Source: DASSUW01 sp963759375 (GTDB lineage Bacteria > Actinomycetota > Thermoleophilia > Solirubrobacterales > Solirubrobacteraceae). From it: a stretch of 64,000 nt of DNA. A program made the translations under genes and the position numbers. A model generated the notes under the pieces. That model made no database searches, was not told where the DNA came from, and saw only the letters and a list, made by a program, of their open reading frames with translations. Below, one piece after another: positions 10,959 through 19,509 of the stretch. Position 1 is the stretch's first letter, and each line of letters starts with the position of its first letter. The stretch is from NCBI GenBank assembly GCA_963759375.1, contig CAVWYY010000011.1, positions 124,001 to 188,000 of the forward strand. Direction: 5' to 3'.

Positions 10959-11395
10959 CTGCTGGCTGGGTAGGGAGGTGGGTGCGCCTGCGGCTGTGTG
11001 CATTTCGTCGCACTCATCGCGCCGGCGTCGGTGCGTGCGACGTTCCGCACCTCTGGTGTGCATTTCGTCGCACTCGTCGCACGGCCGCGTGTTCGTGCGA
11101 CGTTTCGCGCACAGCAGCATTTCGTCGCACTCTTCGTCCGCACGCGCGTTCGTGCGACGTTCGTCCCCTATAGCCAGCGTTTCGTCGCACGCATCAGCGC
11201 CGGCGCGATCGTTGCGACGAAACGCTGCCTCGATCGTGTGGGTTTCGTCGCACGCATCGATCCGCGCGCGGCGCGTGTGACGAAACCCACGCCAGAGGAC
11301 GGTTTCGTCGCAGCGACCGCGCCGCGGCCGACGATTGCGACGAAACCCACGCGGGCGCTCCCGCTCCCCTACCCAGCCGCAGTTGACGTTCGCCC
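10946..11395. repeat. Six-hairpin array bounded by 31-bp terminal inverted repeats
   Basis: Terminal arms 10946-10976 and 11365-11395 are reverse complements apart from one single-base gap in each (shared core CAGTTGACGTTCGCCC, facing outwards in both). Between them are six units, each a left arm containing TTTCGTCGCA and a right arm containing TGCGACG, at 11003, 11063, 11120, 11176, 11238 and 11301. Units 1-3 have 8-9 bp stems ending GTGCGACGTT; units 4-6 end TGCGACGAAA and have 12-16 bp stems (unit 4 is perfect over 14 bp). Loops are about 21-23 bases. Short open frames exist but only because the repeat lacks stops. It holds no gene that I can support. It lies upstream of the peptide operon and downstream of the VOC gene. 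Confidence 0.9.
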
Positions 11396-11403
11396 GCCCC
11401 GCC

Positions 11404-11772
11404 TCAGCCGTCGCCGGGCCACGGCGGGACCGGCGGCGCCGACATCACCTCGACGCGATGACCGGCGGGGTCCGTCACGAACCAGCGCGGGGCGTTCCAG
11501 GCGTTGCTGCCCTCGCGCGGGTCGAAGCCGTTGTCGCGCAGGCGCGTGATCGTCAGGTCGTCGGGCGCGACGACCGCGGCGTGCCCCTCGACGGGGACCG
11601 CCGGGTCTTCGCGCGGAATGAGATGGATGTGCGTCCCGTTGCGCTCGACCCAGATGAAGCGGTCGCGCAGGACCGGCGGCGGCTCGATCTCGGTGAAGCC
11701 GAGCAGCTCCCAGAACGCGACGCAGTCGCGCACCTGGTCGGGCCTCACCTCGAGCGACACGTGCTGGAGCAC
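11404..11772 (-). CDS. VOC (glyoxalase/bleomycin resistance fold) protein
   Basis: Small vicinal-oxygen-chelate protein of 122 residues. The start VLQHVSLEVRPD and the end FVTDPAGHRVEVMSA are typical, with paired beta-alpha-beta-beta-beta modules. Candidate metal ligands are the first His (HVSLEV), His in THIHLI, His in GHAAVV and the Glu in HRVEVM. Function (isomerase, dioxygenase or binding protein) cannot be told. The GTG start lies 10 bases after the stop expected for the EamA gene, so the two probably form an operon. Its 3' end is 8 bases from the hairpin-array element. Confidence 0.75.
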   Translation of the reverse strand: MLQHVSLEVRPDQVRDCVAFWELLGFTEIEPPPVLRDRFIWVERNGTHIHLIPREDPAVPVEGHAAVVAPDDLTITRLRDNGFDPREGSNAWNAPRWFVTDPAGHRVEVMSAPPVPPWPGDG

Positions 11773-11782
11773 GTGGCCAACA

Positions 11783-12605
11783 CTACGCCAACGACACGAG
11801 CGCGATCCCGGTCGAGCGCCGCGGCGACGCCGGTGCGCTGGTGCGCGCTCACGTTCTCGTGCAGCACGGCGCGGGCGAGGATGACGGTCGCGAGCGGGTA
11901 CAGCGAGCCGAGCACGGAGACGATGCCGGCCATCCCGACGGTCAGCGCGATCGCGAACATCACGTTGGCGCCGATGTCGAGGGCGCCGACCGCGGCGAGC
12001 GGCGCGACGGCAGCGCGCTCGATCGGCGGCGGGCGGAGGGCGAGCGCGGCGACGACGACGAGGGCGACCGCGGCCAGGCGGCTGAACGAGACGGCCCACA
12101 CCGCGCCGTCGTCGGCCGCGTGGTCGACGCCGACGAAGAACGTCCCGAACGCGAGCGCGGCGACGATCGCGAGGCCGACGCCGGCGGCGGTGCGGCGACC
12201 CGGCTCGGTGGAGGCGAGCGCGGCGCCGCCGAGCGCGAGGACGATCCCGAGGGCCTGGACGACGGTCGGCACCTGCCCGGCGGCGGCGCCGACCATCAGC
12301 GGCACGATCGCGGCCGTGGCGGACACCGGCGCGACGATCGCCATCGCTCCGACGGCCAGCGCGCGGTAGAGGGCGGCGAAGCCGATGAGCTCCGCGACGC
12401 CCGCGCCCGCCGCCCAGCCGATCGCGTGAAGGCTTGGCAGCGGCTCGCCCGACGCCACGGCGGCGAACGTGACCAGCGCGAGGCCCGTCGCCTGCGAGAC
12501 GAGCAGCACCCAGATGACCGCGAGCTCACGGGTCTTGACCCCGGCGAGGAAGTCCGACAGGCCCCAGGCGAGGCTGGCCCCGAGGGCCAGGGCGATCGCG
12601 GTCAT
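11783..12605 (-). CDS. EamA/DMT-family transporter with +1 frame change near the 3' end
   Basis: Ten-helix drug/metabolite transporter, expected 273 residues, starting MTAIALALGASLAWGLSDF. Two EamA repeats are clear, the second ending LYPLATVILARAVLHENVSAHQRTGVAAAL. Near 11808-11812 one extra base shifts the frame: the expected tail GIALVSLA and TAG at 11783 lie in the next frame, while the uncorrected frame runs on into the VOC gene. A single base removed from CTCGACCGG gives the normal ALAGIAL ending. The ATG has GAAGGG nine bases upstream. Substrate unknown. Confidence 0.8.
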
Positions 12606-12667
12606 GGGCCGACCCTTCTCGGCCGCGGTTGCCGCGGGCTTGCAGAACGCTTGGCATGGCATGATGA

Positions 12668-12889
12668 ATGGACATGAGCGATCTCGAGCGCCGATCTTCA
12701 GGCCCCCCCTCGCGCCGCGCGCGCGAGAAGCGCGCGTACAACCTCGTGATGGCAGGCGGGGTCTTCGGCCTGGTCGCCGTGGTCACGGGACTACTGGCGC
12801 TGCTCACGAGCTTCGGCTGGGGGATCCCGGTTCTCGCGGCGATCCTGGCCGTGATCTGTTTCCTGCTCCTCCGGCGAACCGTCCGCTGA
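12668..12889 (+). CDS. Small two-helix membrane protein, 73 aa
   Basis: Unrecognised small protein. A basic N-terminal third (ERRSSGPPSRRAREKRA) precedes two membrane helices (LVMAGGVFGLVAVVTGLLALL and IPVLAAILAVICFLLL) joined by a short turn, ending RRTVR. Both ATG codons at 12668 and 12674 are possible starts. It is divergent from EamA and directly upstream of the TPP enzyme gene (10-base gap), so it may be co-transcribed with that pair. Basic ends suggest both termini in the cytoplasm. Confidence 0.6.
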   Translation: MDMSDLERRSSGPPSRRAREKRAYNLVMAGGVFGLVAVVTGLLALLTSFGWGIPVLAAILAVICFLLLRRTVR

Positions 12890-12899
12890 TCGCGCCGCC

Positions 12900-14516
12900 G
12901 TGCTGGTCGCCGAGGCGATCGGGAGGGCGCTGGCGGCACACGGCGTCGACACCGTCTTCGGGCTGCTCGGCAGCGGCAACCTGACGGTCACGAACGCGAT
13001 GCGCGACGCCGGCGCGCGCTTCGTCGCCACGCGCCACGAGGGCGGCGCGATCTGCGCGGCCGACGGCTACGCGCGCGTGAGCGGGCGGCTCGCCGCCTGC
13101 AGCGTGCACCAGGGGCCGGGCCTCACGAACACGATCACCGGGCTGACCGAGGCGGCCAAGAGCCGCACGCCGGTGCTGCTCCTCGCCGCCGACACGCCGT
13201 CCGCACAGATCCGGTCGAACTTCCGGATCGAGCAGGACGCGCTGGTGGAGTCGGTCGGCGCCGTCGCCGAGCGCGTGCACGGGCCGGAGACCGCGATGGC
13301 CGACGTCGCCCGCGCGGTGCGGCGCGCCCGCGTCGAGCGGCGCGCGGTCGTGCTGATGCTGCCGCTCGACGTCCAGGCCGCCGACTGCGACGCGACCCTG
13401 CCCCCGCCCGGCCCCGAGCTCACGCCGGTGCGCCCGGCCGAGGCGGCCGTCCAGGCCGCCGCCGCGATCCTGCGCACGGCCGAGCGGCCGGCGATCGTGG
13501 CCGGGCGCGGCGCCGCGCTCGCCGGCGCAGGGCCGGCGCTGCGCACGCTCGGCGAGCGCACCGGCGCGGTCCTCGCCACCAGCGCCGTCGCCAACGGGCT
13601 GTTCGCCGGCGACCCGTTCGCGCTCGGCATCGCCGGTGGCTTCTCGTCGCCGACCGCGGAGCGCCTGCTGCACGAGGCCGACGCGGTGATCGCCTTCGGC
13701 GCCGCGCTGAACCAGTGGACCACCCGCCACGGCACGCTCATCTCGCCGTCCGCGCAGGTCATCCAGGTCGACCGCGACGAAGAGGCGATCGGCGCCCACC
13801 GCCCCGTGCACCTCGGCGTCGTCGGCGATGCCGCCGCCACCGCCGGTGCGCTGCTCGCCGCCCTCGACGGCCACACGGCGGCCCGGCCGCCCGGGCTCGC
13901 CGACGAGATCGCCGCCGGCGCCTGGCGGCACGTGCCGTACGAGGAGAGCACCACGCACCTCGACCCGCGCACGCTGAGCATCGCGCTCGACGACCTGCTG
14001 CCCGCCGAGCGCACGGTGGTCGTCGACTCCGGGCACTTCATGGGCTGGCCGTCGATGTACCTGCGCGTGCCGGACGCCGCCGGCTTCGTGTTCCCGCAGG
14101 CGTTCCAGTGCGTCGGCCTCGCGCTGGGCAACGCGATCGGCGCCGCGGTCGCCCGGCCCGACCGACTGACCGTCGCCGCGCTCGGCGACGGCGGCGCGCT
14201 GCTCTCGCTGCCCGAGTTCGAGACGATCGGCCGGCTCGGGCTGCCGATCCTCGTCGTGATCTACGACGACGCCGCGTACGGCGCCGAGGTCCACCACTTC
14301 CGGCCGATGGGCCAGGCGGTCGACCTCGCGCAGTTTCCCGAGACCGACTTCGCGGGCCTCGCCGAGGCGGCCGGCTGCCGCGGCATCGAGGCCCGCTCGG
14401 TCGCGGACCTCGACGGCGTCCGCGACTGGCTCAACACCCGCGACCGCCCGCTCGTGCTCGACGCGCGAGTCGACCCCAACATCGTCGCCGAATGGCTCGA
14501 GGAGGCCTTCAGATGA
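12900..14516 (+). CDS. Thiamine-pyrophosphate-dependent enzyme, acetolactate synthase/benzoylformate decarboxylase-like
   Basis: Three-domain TPP enzyme of 538 residues. The activating Glu is Glu47 in ATRHEGGA, the central domain follows, and the diphosphate-binding motif begins at GDGG (about 429) and ends YDDAAYGAE, with Asp-Asp in place of the usual Asn-Asn. The FAD-binding features of true acetolactate synthase are not evident, so a decarboxylase or lyase of 2-oxo acids is likely. The GTG start is 10 bases after the small membrane protein. Its stop overlaps the start of the cyclase gene (ATGA), so the two products probably act in one pathway. Confidence 0.82.
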   Translation: MLVAEAIGRALAAHGVDTVFGLLGSGNLTVTNAMRDAGARFVATRHEGGAICAADGYARVSGRLAACSVHQGPGLTNTITGLTEAAKSRTPVLLLAADTPSAQIRSNFRIEQDALVESVGAVAERVHGPETAMADVARAVRRARVERRAVVLMLPLDVQAADCDATLPPPGPELTPVRPAEAAVQAAAAILRTAERPAIVAGRGAALAGAGPALRTLGERTGAVLATSAVANGLFAGDPFALGIAGGFSSPTAERLLHEADAVIAFGAALNQWTTRHGTLISPSAQVIQVDRDEEAIGAHRPVHLGVVGDAAATAGALLAALDGHTAARPPGLADEIAAGAWRHVPYEESTTHLDPRTLSIALDDLLPAERTVVVDSGHFMGWPSMYLRVPDAAGFVFPQAFQCVGLALGNAIGAAVARPDRLTVAALGDGGALLSLPEFETIGRLGLPILVVIYDDAAYGAEVHHFRPMGQAVDLAQFPETDFAGLAEAAGCRGIEARSVADLDGVRDWLNTRDRPLVLDARVDPNIVAEWLEEAFR

Positions 14517-15268
14517 CCCTGCTCACCGATCTTGCCGCCGCGCTGGCGTCCGGCGACGTGCGCGTCGTCGACCTCACGCAGCCGCTGAGCGAGCGCACGC
14601 CGGTGCTCGTCCTCCCCGAGCCGTTCGCCAACACGCCCGGCCTGAGCCGCACCGAGATCAGCCGCTACGACGACCGCGGCCCCGCCTGGGCGTGGGACAC
14701 GCTGGAGATCGGCGAGCACGTGGGCACGCACTTCGACGCGCCGATCCACTGGATCACCGGCAAGGACGGCGAGGACGTGGCGAGCGTGCCGGCCGCCCGC
14801 CTCGTCGGCCCCGCGGTGGTGATCGACAAGTCGGGCGAGGCCGCCGGGAACGCGGACTACCTGCTGACCGTCGACGACATCCGTGCCTTCGAGGCCGAGC
14901 ACGGCGCGATCCCGGCCGGCGCCTGGCTGCTCTTCCGCACCGGCTGGGACGCCCGCGCGCACAGCCAGGACGAGTTCCTCAACGGCGGCAACACGCCCGG
15001 TCCGGATGTCGACTGCGCCCGCTACCTCGCCGAGGAGAGCGGCGTCGTCGGCTTCGGCGTGGAGACCGTCGGGACCGACGCGGGGATCGCGCACTCGTTC
15101 GACCCGCCGTTCCCGGTCCACAGCTTCCTGCTCGGCGCCGGGAAGTACGGCATCACGCAGCTCGCGAACCTCGCCGAGCTGCCGCCGACGGGCGCGGTGA
15201 TCGTCGTCGCCCCGCTGAAGCTGGTCGACGGCACCGGCAGCCCGTCGCGCGTGCTCGCCTTCGTCTAG
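14513..15268 (+). CDS. Cyclase-family protein (kynurenine formamidase-like)
   Basis: 251-residue member of the PF04199 cyclase family. The metal-binding signature H-x-G-T-H-x-D-x-P-x-H is complete at residues 69-79 (HVGTHFDAPIH). The family includes bacterial arylformamidase KynB and isatin hydrolase, which hydrolyse amides of aromatic amines. The later SFDPPFPVHSFLLGAGKYGITQ part fits the usual C-terminal half, and length is normal. It is translationally coupled to the TPP enzyme. No tryptophan catabolism genes are near, so kynurenine formamidase itself is not assumed. Confidence 0.8.
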   Translation: MTLLTDLAAALASGDVRVVDLTQPLSERTPVLVLPEPFANTPGLSRTEISRYDDRGPAWAWDTLEIGEHVGTHFDAPIHWITGKDGEDVASVPAARLVGPAVVIDKSGEAAGNADYLLTVDDIRAFEAEHGAIPAGAWLLFRTGWDARAHSQDEFLNGGNTPGPDVDCARYLAEESGVVGFGVETVGTDAGIAHSFDPPFPVHSFLLGAGKYGITQLANLAELPPTGAVIVVAPLKLVDGTGSPSRVLAFV

Positions 15269-15706
15269 CTCAGGCCGGACCAGAGCCTGGGCGCTCTTCT
15301 TGTTGGCCTTCGGGATGTCGAACTCCCAGGCGACGCCGTTCCCGAAGACGATCTTCAGGTGCGACAGGAGCCGACCCTCGTCGAGCTCGGCCGATGCGAT
15401 CTCCGAGCGCGGGACGCGCGCGAGGACCTCGTCGGAGACCTTCATCTTGAGCATGCCGGACTTGGTCTTGACGATGGCGATCTCGTCGGCGCTCGCGGCC
15501 AGGTAGGCGACGCGGCCGAAGTCGGGCACGTCCGGCGCGCCGGCGTACGCCGGGCCGGTGGCCAGCCCGGCCGCCAGGTTGCCGGCGACGCCGGCGATCT
15601 CCCCGCCGGCCACCGAGGCGGTGACCTTCTTCGTCATGCCCTTCGGGTTGACGAACGTCCCGGCGATCTCCGGGGCACCGAGCACTCCCGACGCGTCATC
15701 GGCCAT
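15265..15706 (-). CDS. Hypothetical protein, PH-like; normal stop apparently lost
   Basis: Starts MADDASGVLGAPEIAG with a strong AAGGAG six bases before the ATG. It has a small-residue-rich stretch (GGEIAGVAGNLAAGLATGPAYAG) followed by a beta-rich domain (YLAASADEIAIVKTKSGMLK ... SHLKIVFGNGVAWEFDIPKANKK) that resembles small bacterial PH-like domains. After KKSAQALV the frame does not stop for another kilobase of antisense sequence. Stops in the other two frames occur at 15270-15272 and 15265-15267, so a one- or two-base change near 15275-15285 is likely. The end given is approximate. The start overlaps the aminotransferase end by 11 bases. Confidence 0.55.
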
Positions 15707-16946
15707 GTATGGCTCCTTGCGGTTGGTGGGTCTGCACCGCCTCGTGGAGCGCGCCCACGAGGCAATCGATGTCGGCCTCGGTCGTCCCGATGCCGATACT
15801 CGCGCGCACGGCGCCGGGCAGCTCGGGGCTGCCGCCCGCAGCGAGCTCGGCGTGGAGGCGGAGCTGCACCGCCTCGGGCACGTCGAGCAGCCGGGTCATC
15901 AGCGGGTGCGCGCAGAAACAGCCGTGGCGGACGGCGATCGCGTGGCGCTCGCTGAGCAGGTGGGCCAGCTCGGCGTCGCGGTAGCCGTCGACGTTGAACG
16001 TTGCGACGCCCACGCGATCCACGGTGCCGGGCCAGAGCTGCAGCGGGCGCAGGCCGGGGACGGTGATCAGGCCCGACCACAGGCGGGCGGCGAGCCGGCG
16101 CTCGTGCTCGGCCACCGGGTCCATGCCGAGGGCGAGCAGCGCACGGCACGCGGCCGCGAGCGCGACGACGCCGATCACGTTCGGCGAGCCGGCCTCGTAG
16201 CGGTCCGGGGCGTCGGCCCACACGACGTCGTCGAGCGTGACGAGCCGGATCGCGCCGCCACCCTGCAGCAGCGGCTCGCCGGCCCCGATCCGCCCGACGA
16301 GCGCGCCGGCGCCGAACGGCGCGTAGAGCTTGTGGCCGGAGAACGCCAGCATGTCGATGCCGGTGCGCACCATGTCGATCGGCCGGTGCGGCGCGAGCTG
16401 CGCGGCGTCGACGAACAGCTTCGCCCCGTGCCGGTGCGCGAGCGTGGCCAGCTCGGCCAGCGGCCACACCTCGCCGGTGACGTTCGACGCGCCGGTCACG
16501 GCGACGAGGTCGATCCGCTCGGCCCGCAGCGCGCGCTCGGCGGCGTCGAGCACGCCGGCCGGGGAGCGGGTGAACGGGAGCATCCGCAGGTCGTGCCGGC
16601 GCCACGGCAGCATGTTCGCGTGGTGCTCGACCGGGCTCGACAGCACTCGCGTGCCCTGCGGCAGCGCTGCGGCGAGCACGTTGATGGCCTCGGTCGTGTT
16701 ACGCACGAACACGACGTCGTCCGGCCGGCGGGCGCCGACGAATCGCGCCACGTCGCCGCGAGCGGCCTCGAACGCCTCGGTCGCGGCCCGCGAGTTCGGT
16801 CCGGCGCCGCGGTGGACGCTGCTGGAGCGCGGAGCAAACGCCGCGACCGCCTCCCAGACCGCCTCCAGCGCGGGCGCGCTCGCCGCATAGTCGAGGTTCA
16901 CCTCGGGCGTGTCGTCCCGGAGCAGACGAGGAAGGGGCGGTTCCAT
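15696..16946 (-). CDS. Aminotransferase class V, cysteine desulfurase (SufS)-like
   Basis: PLP enzyme of fold type I, 416 residues. The Schiff-base Lys is Lys206 in AFSGHKLYAPFGAG, the cofactor His/Asp motif is FVDAAQLAPH, and ASNVTGEVWPL matches the SufS/CsdA group. The C-terminal active-site loop VRHGCFCAHP contains Cys343 and Cys345, where group II cysteine desulfurases keep the catalytic Cys. No SufBCDU genes are nearby, so a role in Fe-S assembly is not shown; an EgtE-like or selenocysteine-lyase-like lyase is possible. Start chosen at ATG with GAGGGTGG upstream. Confidence 0.8.
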   Translation of the reverse strand: MEPPLPRLLRDDTPEVNLDYAASAPALEAVWEAVAAFAPRSSSVHRGAGPNSRAATEAFEAARGDVARFVGARRPDDVVFVRNTTEAINVLAAALPQGTRVLSSPVEHHANMLPWRRHDLRMLPFTRSPAGVLDAAERALRAERIDLVAVTGASNVTGEVWPLAELATLAHRHGAKLFVDAAQLAPHRPIDMVRTGIDMLAFSGHKLYAPFGAGALVGRIGAGEPLLQGGGAIRLVTLDDVVWADAPDRYEAGSPNVIGVVALAAACRALLALGMDPVAEHERRLAARLWSGLITVPGLRPLQLWPGTVDRVGVATFNVDGYRDAELAHLLSERHAIAVRHGCFCAHPLMTRLLDVPEAVQLRLHAELAAGGSPELPGAVRASIGIGTTEADIDCLVGALHEAVQTHQPQGAIHGR

Positions 16947-16987
16947 GCCGCCACCCTCGCCGACGGCGATTGTCAAAGAGTTGGTAA

Positions 16988-17743
16988 GTGCTTGCGGTGT
17001 GCTTCGATGCGTTTGTGACGTACAGCCTGCGGCGCGACCGGCTTGTTGACGGGGACGAGACGACCGTGTACGTCGTGGGTCATCCGCTGGACGCGATCAA
17101 GCCCCGCGTGTGCCTGTTCCGTCAGCCCCGCCGGCTCGATTGGTGGTGTGCCAAGCACGGCATCGACGAGGCAATCGTCGGCGGCTTCTACCTGCGCGAC
17201 CCGTTCCGCCCGCTGGGCGACCTGTGGGTGGGCGGCGAACGGGTAAACGGCACCCCGTTCCCGCCCGCGTACCAGGAGCTGCGGCCGGCCATCCACCTGA
17301 CCGACGGGCGGATCGACATCGCGCCGCGCGGCGAGCTGCCGGCGGCGCCGGACGGCGACCTGCTCCAGGCCGGCCCGCTGCTCGTCCGCGACGGCCGCGT
17401 GGTGTTCGACCGCGACGAGGACCGCGAGGGCTTCAGCGCCGGCTGCGACCAGTTCGACTCGGACATCACGCTCGGCCGCCATCCGCGCGCGGCGGTCGGC
17501 GTCGGCGACTCGATGCTGTGGGTGCTCGCCTGCGACGGGCGCCGCAGCCGGGTCGACGCCGGGCTGACGCTCGGCGAGCTCGCCGACGCGATGCTCGCGC
17601 TCGGCTGCCACACCGCGATGAACCTCGACGGCGGCGGCTCTACGACGCTCGTGCACCGCCGGCACCTGCTGAACCGGCCTTACAGCGAGCAGGACCAGCC
17701 GGCGCCGGCCTCGCGGCCGATCGTCACCGCGATCATCCTGTGA
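16988..17743 (+). CDS. Phosphodiester glycosidase family protein (NAGPA/PF09992)
   Basis: 251-residue single-domain protein of the family that includes N-acetylglucosamine-1-phosphodiester alpha-N-acetylglucosaminidase. The diagnostic motif MNLDGGGSTTLV lies near the C-terminus, preceded by the GDSMLWVLACDGRR strand and the AIVGGFYLRD strand. Many homologues are exported; no signal peptide is visible here. The start is uncertain: GTG codons at 16988, 16997 and 17015 are all possible. The stop overlaps the first ABC exporter gene (GTGA), a link which suggests work on a glycolipid or cell-envelope glycoconjugate moved by that exporter. Confidence 0.78.
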   Translation: MLAVCFDAFVTYSLRRDRLVDGDETTVYVVGHPLDAIKPRVCLFRQPRRLDWWCAKHGIDEAIVGGFYLRDPFRPLGDLWVGGERVNGTPFPPAYQELRPAIHLTDGRIDIAPRGELPAAPDGDLLQAGPLLVRDGRVVFDRDEDREGFSAGCDQFDSDITLGRHPRAAVGVGDSMLWVLACDGRRSRVDAGLTLGELADAMLALGCHTAMNLDGGGSTTLVHRRHLLNRPYSEQDQPAPASRPIVTAIIL

Positions 17744-19509
17744 TCGACCCCCTCGCCTTCGACCCACCCGACTACGGGCTGCGCGCGACCGCGGGCCGGT
17801 TGCTGCACGTCTGGCGCGAGCAATGGCGGCTGACCGCGCTCGCCCTCCTGTACGCGCTGGCCTACAGCGTGCTGTCGCTGGCGATCCCGATCCTGGTGGC
17901 CCGCACGATCGATGGGTCGATCCTGAGCGACGAGCGCCCGCTGTGGCCACAGCTCGCGCTCATCGGCCTCCTCGCCATCGTGCGCTCGGGCGTGAACTTC
18001 CTGCGTCGCTACGCGACCGCGCGCGTGGGCGTCGGTGTAGAGGCGAGGATGCGCGAGCTGCTCTACGCCGCGTACCTGCAGTTCCCGCGCGCGTTCTACG
18101 GCGTGCACCCGACCGGGCAGGTCGTCTCGCGCGCGACCAACGACCTCTACCCGATCCGGTACTTCATCGGCTGGGGCCTCGTCCAGGGCGCGCAGAGCGC
18201 GATGATGATCGTCGGCGCGGGCATCGTGCTCGGGGTCACCAACCTGGAGCTGGCCCTGTGGAGCGCGCTCCCGCTGCCGCTCATCGCCATCGTGGCCTGG
18301 CGGTTCGCACGCCGCGTGATCCCGATCTCGCGCCAGGTGCAGGCTCGCAAGGGCGATGTCACCGAGTCGGCCGACGAGGCGGTCGTGGGCATCGAGATGG
18401 TGCAGGCGTTCGGCCGCGAGGACGACGTGCAGCGGCGCTTCGCCGACCGCGCGAGCGCGGTGCGCGACGAGGTGCTGCGCCAGGCCCACGTCGAGTCCCG
18501 CCATCTGCCGGGCCTGTTCTACCTGCCATCCGTGTCGGTCGCCGTGGTGCTCTACCTCGGCGGTCGTGAGGTGATCGACGGCACGCTCACCTACGGCGAG
18601 TTCGCGCTGTTCATCCAGCTGCTGCTCCAGCTCGTCTGGCCGCTCGAGGCGATGGGCTGGATCATCAACCTCGGCCAGCGCGCGCTCGCATCGGCCGGCC
18701 GCTCGTTCGCGTGGCTGGAGCGTGTGCCGCTCCTGCCGGAACGGGACCCGCCGCTGCCGTTGCCGGCGGACCGCCGGCTCACCGTGCAGCTGCGCGGCGT
18801 GCGCTTCGGCTATCCAGGCTCCGGGGAGGTGCTCACCGGCGTCGACCTGACCGTCGAGCCGGGCGAGGTGCTCGCGGTCTGCGGCGCGACCGGCGAGGGC
18901 AAGTCCACGCTGCTCAGCCTCGTCCCCCGCTTTCACGACCCGACCGCCGGCACCGTGCTCCTCGGCGGGCGCGACCTGCGCGAGCTTTCCATCTCCGACG
19001 TCCACGATGCGGTGGCGCTCGTCACCCAGCGGCCGGTGCTGTTCTCCGAGCCGCTGCGCATGAACCTGGTCGCCGGGCGGCCCGATGCCGAGTGGGCGGC
19101 CGTCGAGGCGGCCTGTGAGGTCGCCGGCGTCACGCGCTTCGTGGACGAGCTGCCCGACGGCTGGGACACGCTGATCGGCGAACGCGGGGTGAACCTGTCC
19201 GGAGGCCAGCGCCAGCGGGTCGCGCTGGCGCGCGCGCTGCTCAAGGAAGCCCCGGTGCTCGTGCTGGACGATCCGCTGTCGGCGGTCGACACGCGCACCG
19301 AGGAGCAGATCGTCGCCCGCCTGCGCGAAGCGGTGGCGGGGCGCGCGGTCCTGCTCGCCACGCAGCGGCTGTCGACGCTCGCGCTTGCCGACCGCATCGC
19401 GGTGCTGCACGACGGCGTGATCGTCGAGTCGGGCACCCCGGCCGAGCTGCTCGAGCGCGGCGGCTCGTTCACGGCCCTGTTCGGCGAGGACGCGGCCGTT
19501 GCCGCGTAG
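17740..19509 (+). CDS. ABC exporter half-transporter with degenerate nucleotide site
   Basis: Type IV exporter half (membrane domain plus ATPase), 589 residues. Six membrane helices span about residues 35-305. Walker A is GATGEGKST and the signature LSGGQRQR is intact. Walker B reads VLVLDDPLSAVD with Asp replacing the catalytic Glu, and the switch His is replaced by Gln (ATQRLSTL). Both changes are the hallmark of the degenerate site of heterodimeric exporters (TM287/288, BmrCD type). Its partner is the next gene. Substrate may be a drug, lipid or glycolipid. Confidence 0.88.
   Translation: MIDPLAFDPPDYGLRATAGRLLHVWREQWRLTALALLYALAYSVLSLAIPILVARTIDGSILSDERPLWPQLALIGLLAIVRSGVNFLRRYATARVGVGVEARMRELLYAAYLQFPRAFYGVHPTGQVVSRATNDLYPIRYFIGWGLVQGAQSAMMIVGAGIVLGVTNLELALWSALPLPLIAIVAWRFARRVIPISRQVQARKGDVTESADEAVVGIEMVQAFGREDDVQRRFADRASAVRDEVLRQAHVESRHLPGLFYLPSVSVAVVLYLGGREVIDGTLTYGEFALFIQLLLQLVWPLEAMGWIINLGQRALASAGRSFAWLERVPLLPERDPPLPLPADRRLTVQLRGVRFGYPGSGEVLTGVDLTVEPGEVLAVCGATGEGKSTLLSLVPRFHDPTAGTVLLGGRDLRELSISDVHDAVALVTQRPVLFSEPLRMNLVAGRPDAEWAAVEAACEVAGVTRFVDELPDGWDTLIGERGVNLSGGQRQRVALARALLKEAPVLVLDDPLSAVDTRTEEQIVARLREAVAGRAVLLATQRLSTLALADRIAVLHDGVIVESGTPAELLERGGSFTALFGEDAAVAA

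Noticed and set aside
10946..11395. CRISPR array or short repeat-peptide genes
   Set aside because: The repeats are inverted pairs of unequal stem length, not identical direct repeats; the small open frames (repeated GFV..ATKP-like or CDECDEMHT peptides) arise in several frames on both strands because the repeat lacks stops.
14261..15264. Thousand-base continuation of the PH-like protein
   Set aside because: It is antisense to two well-supported genes and has shadow composition.
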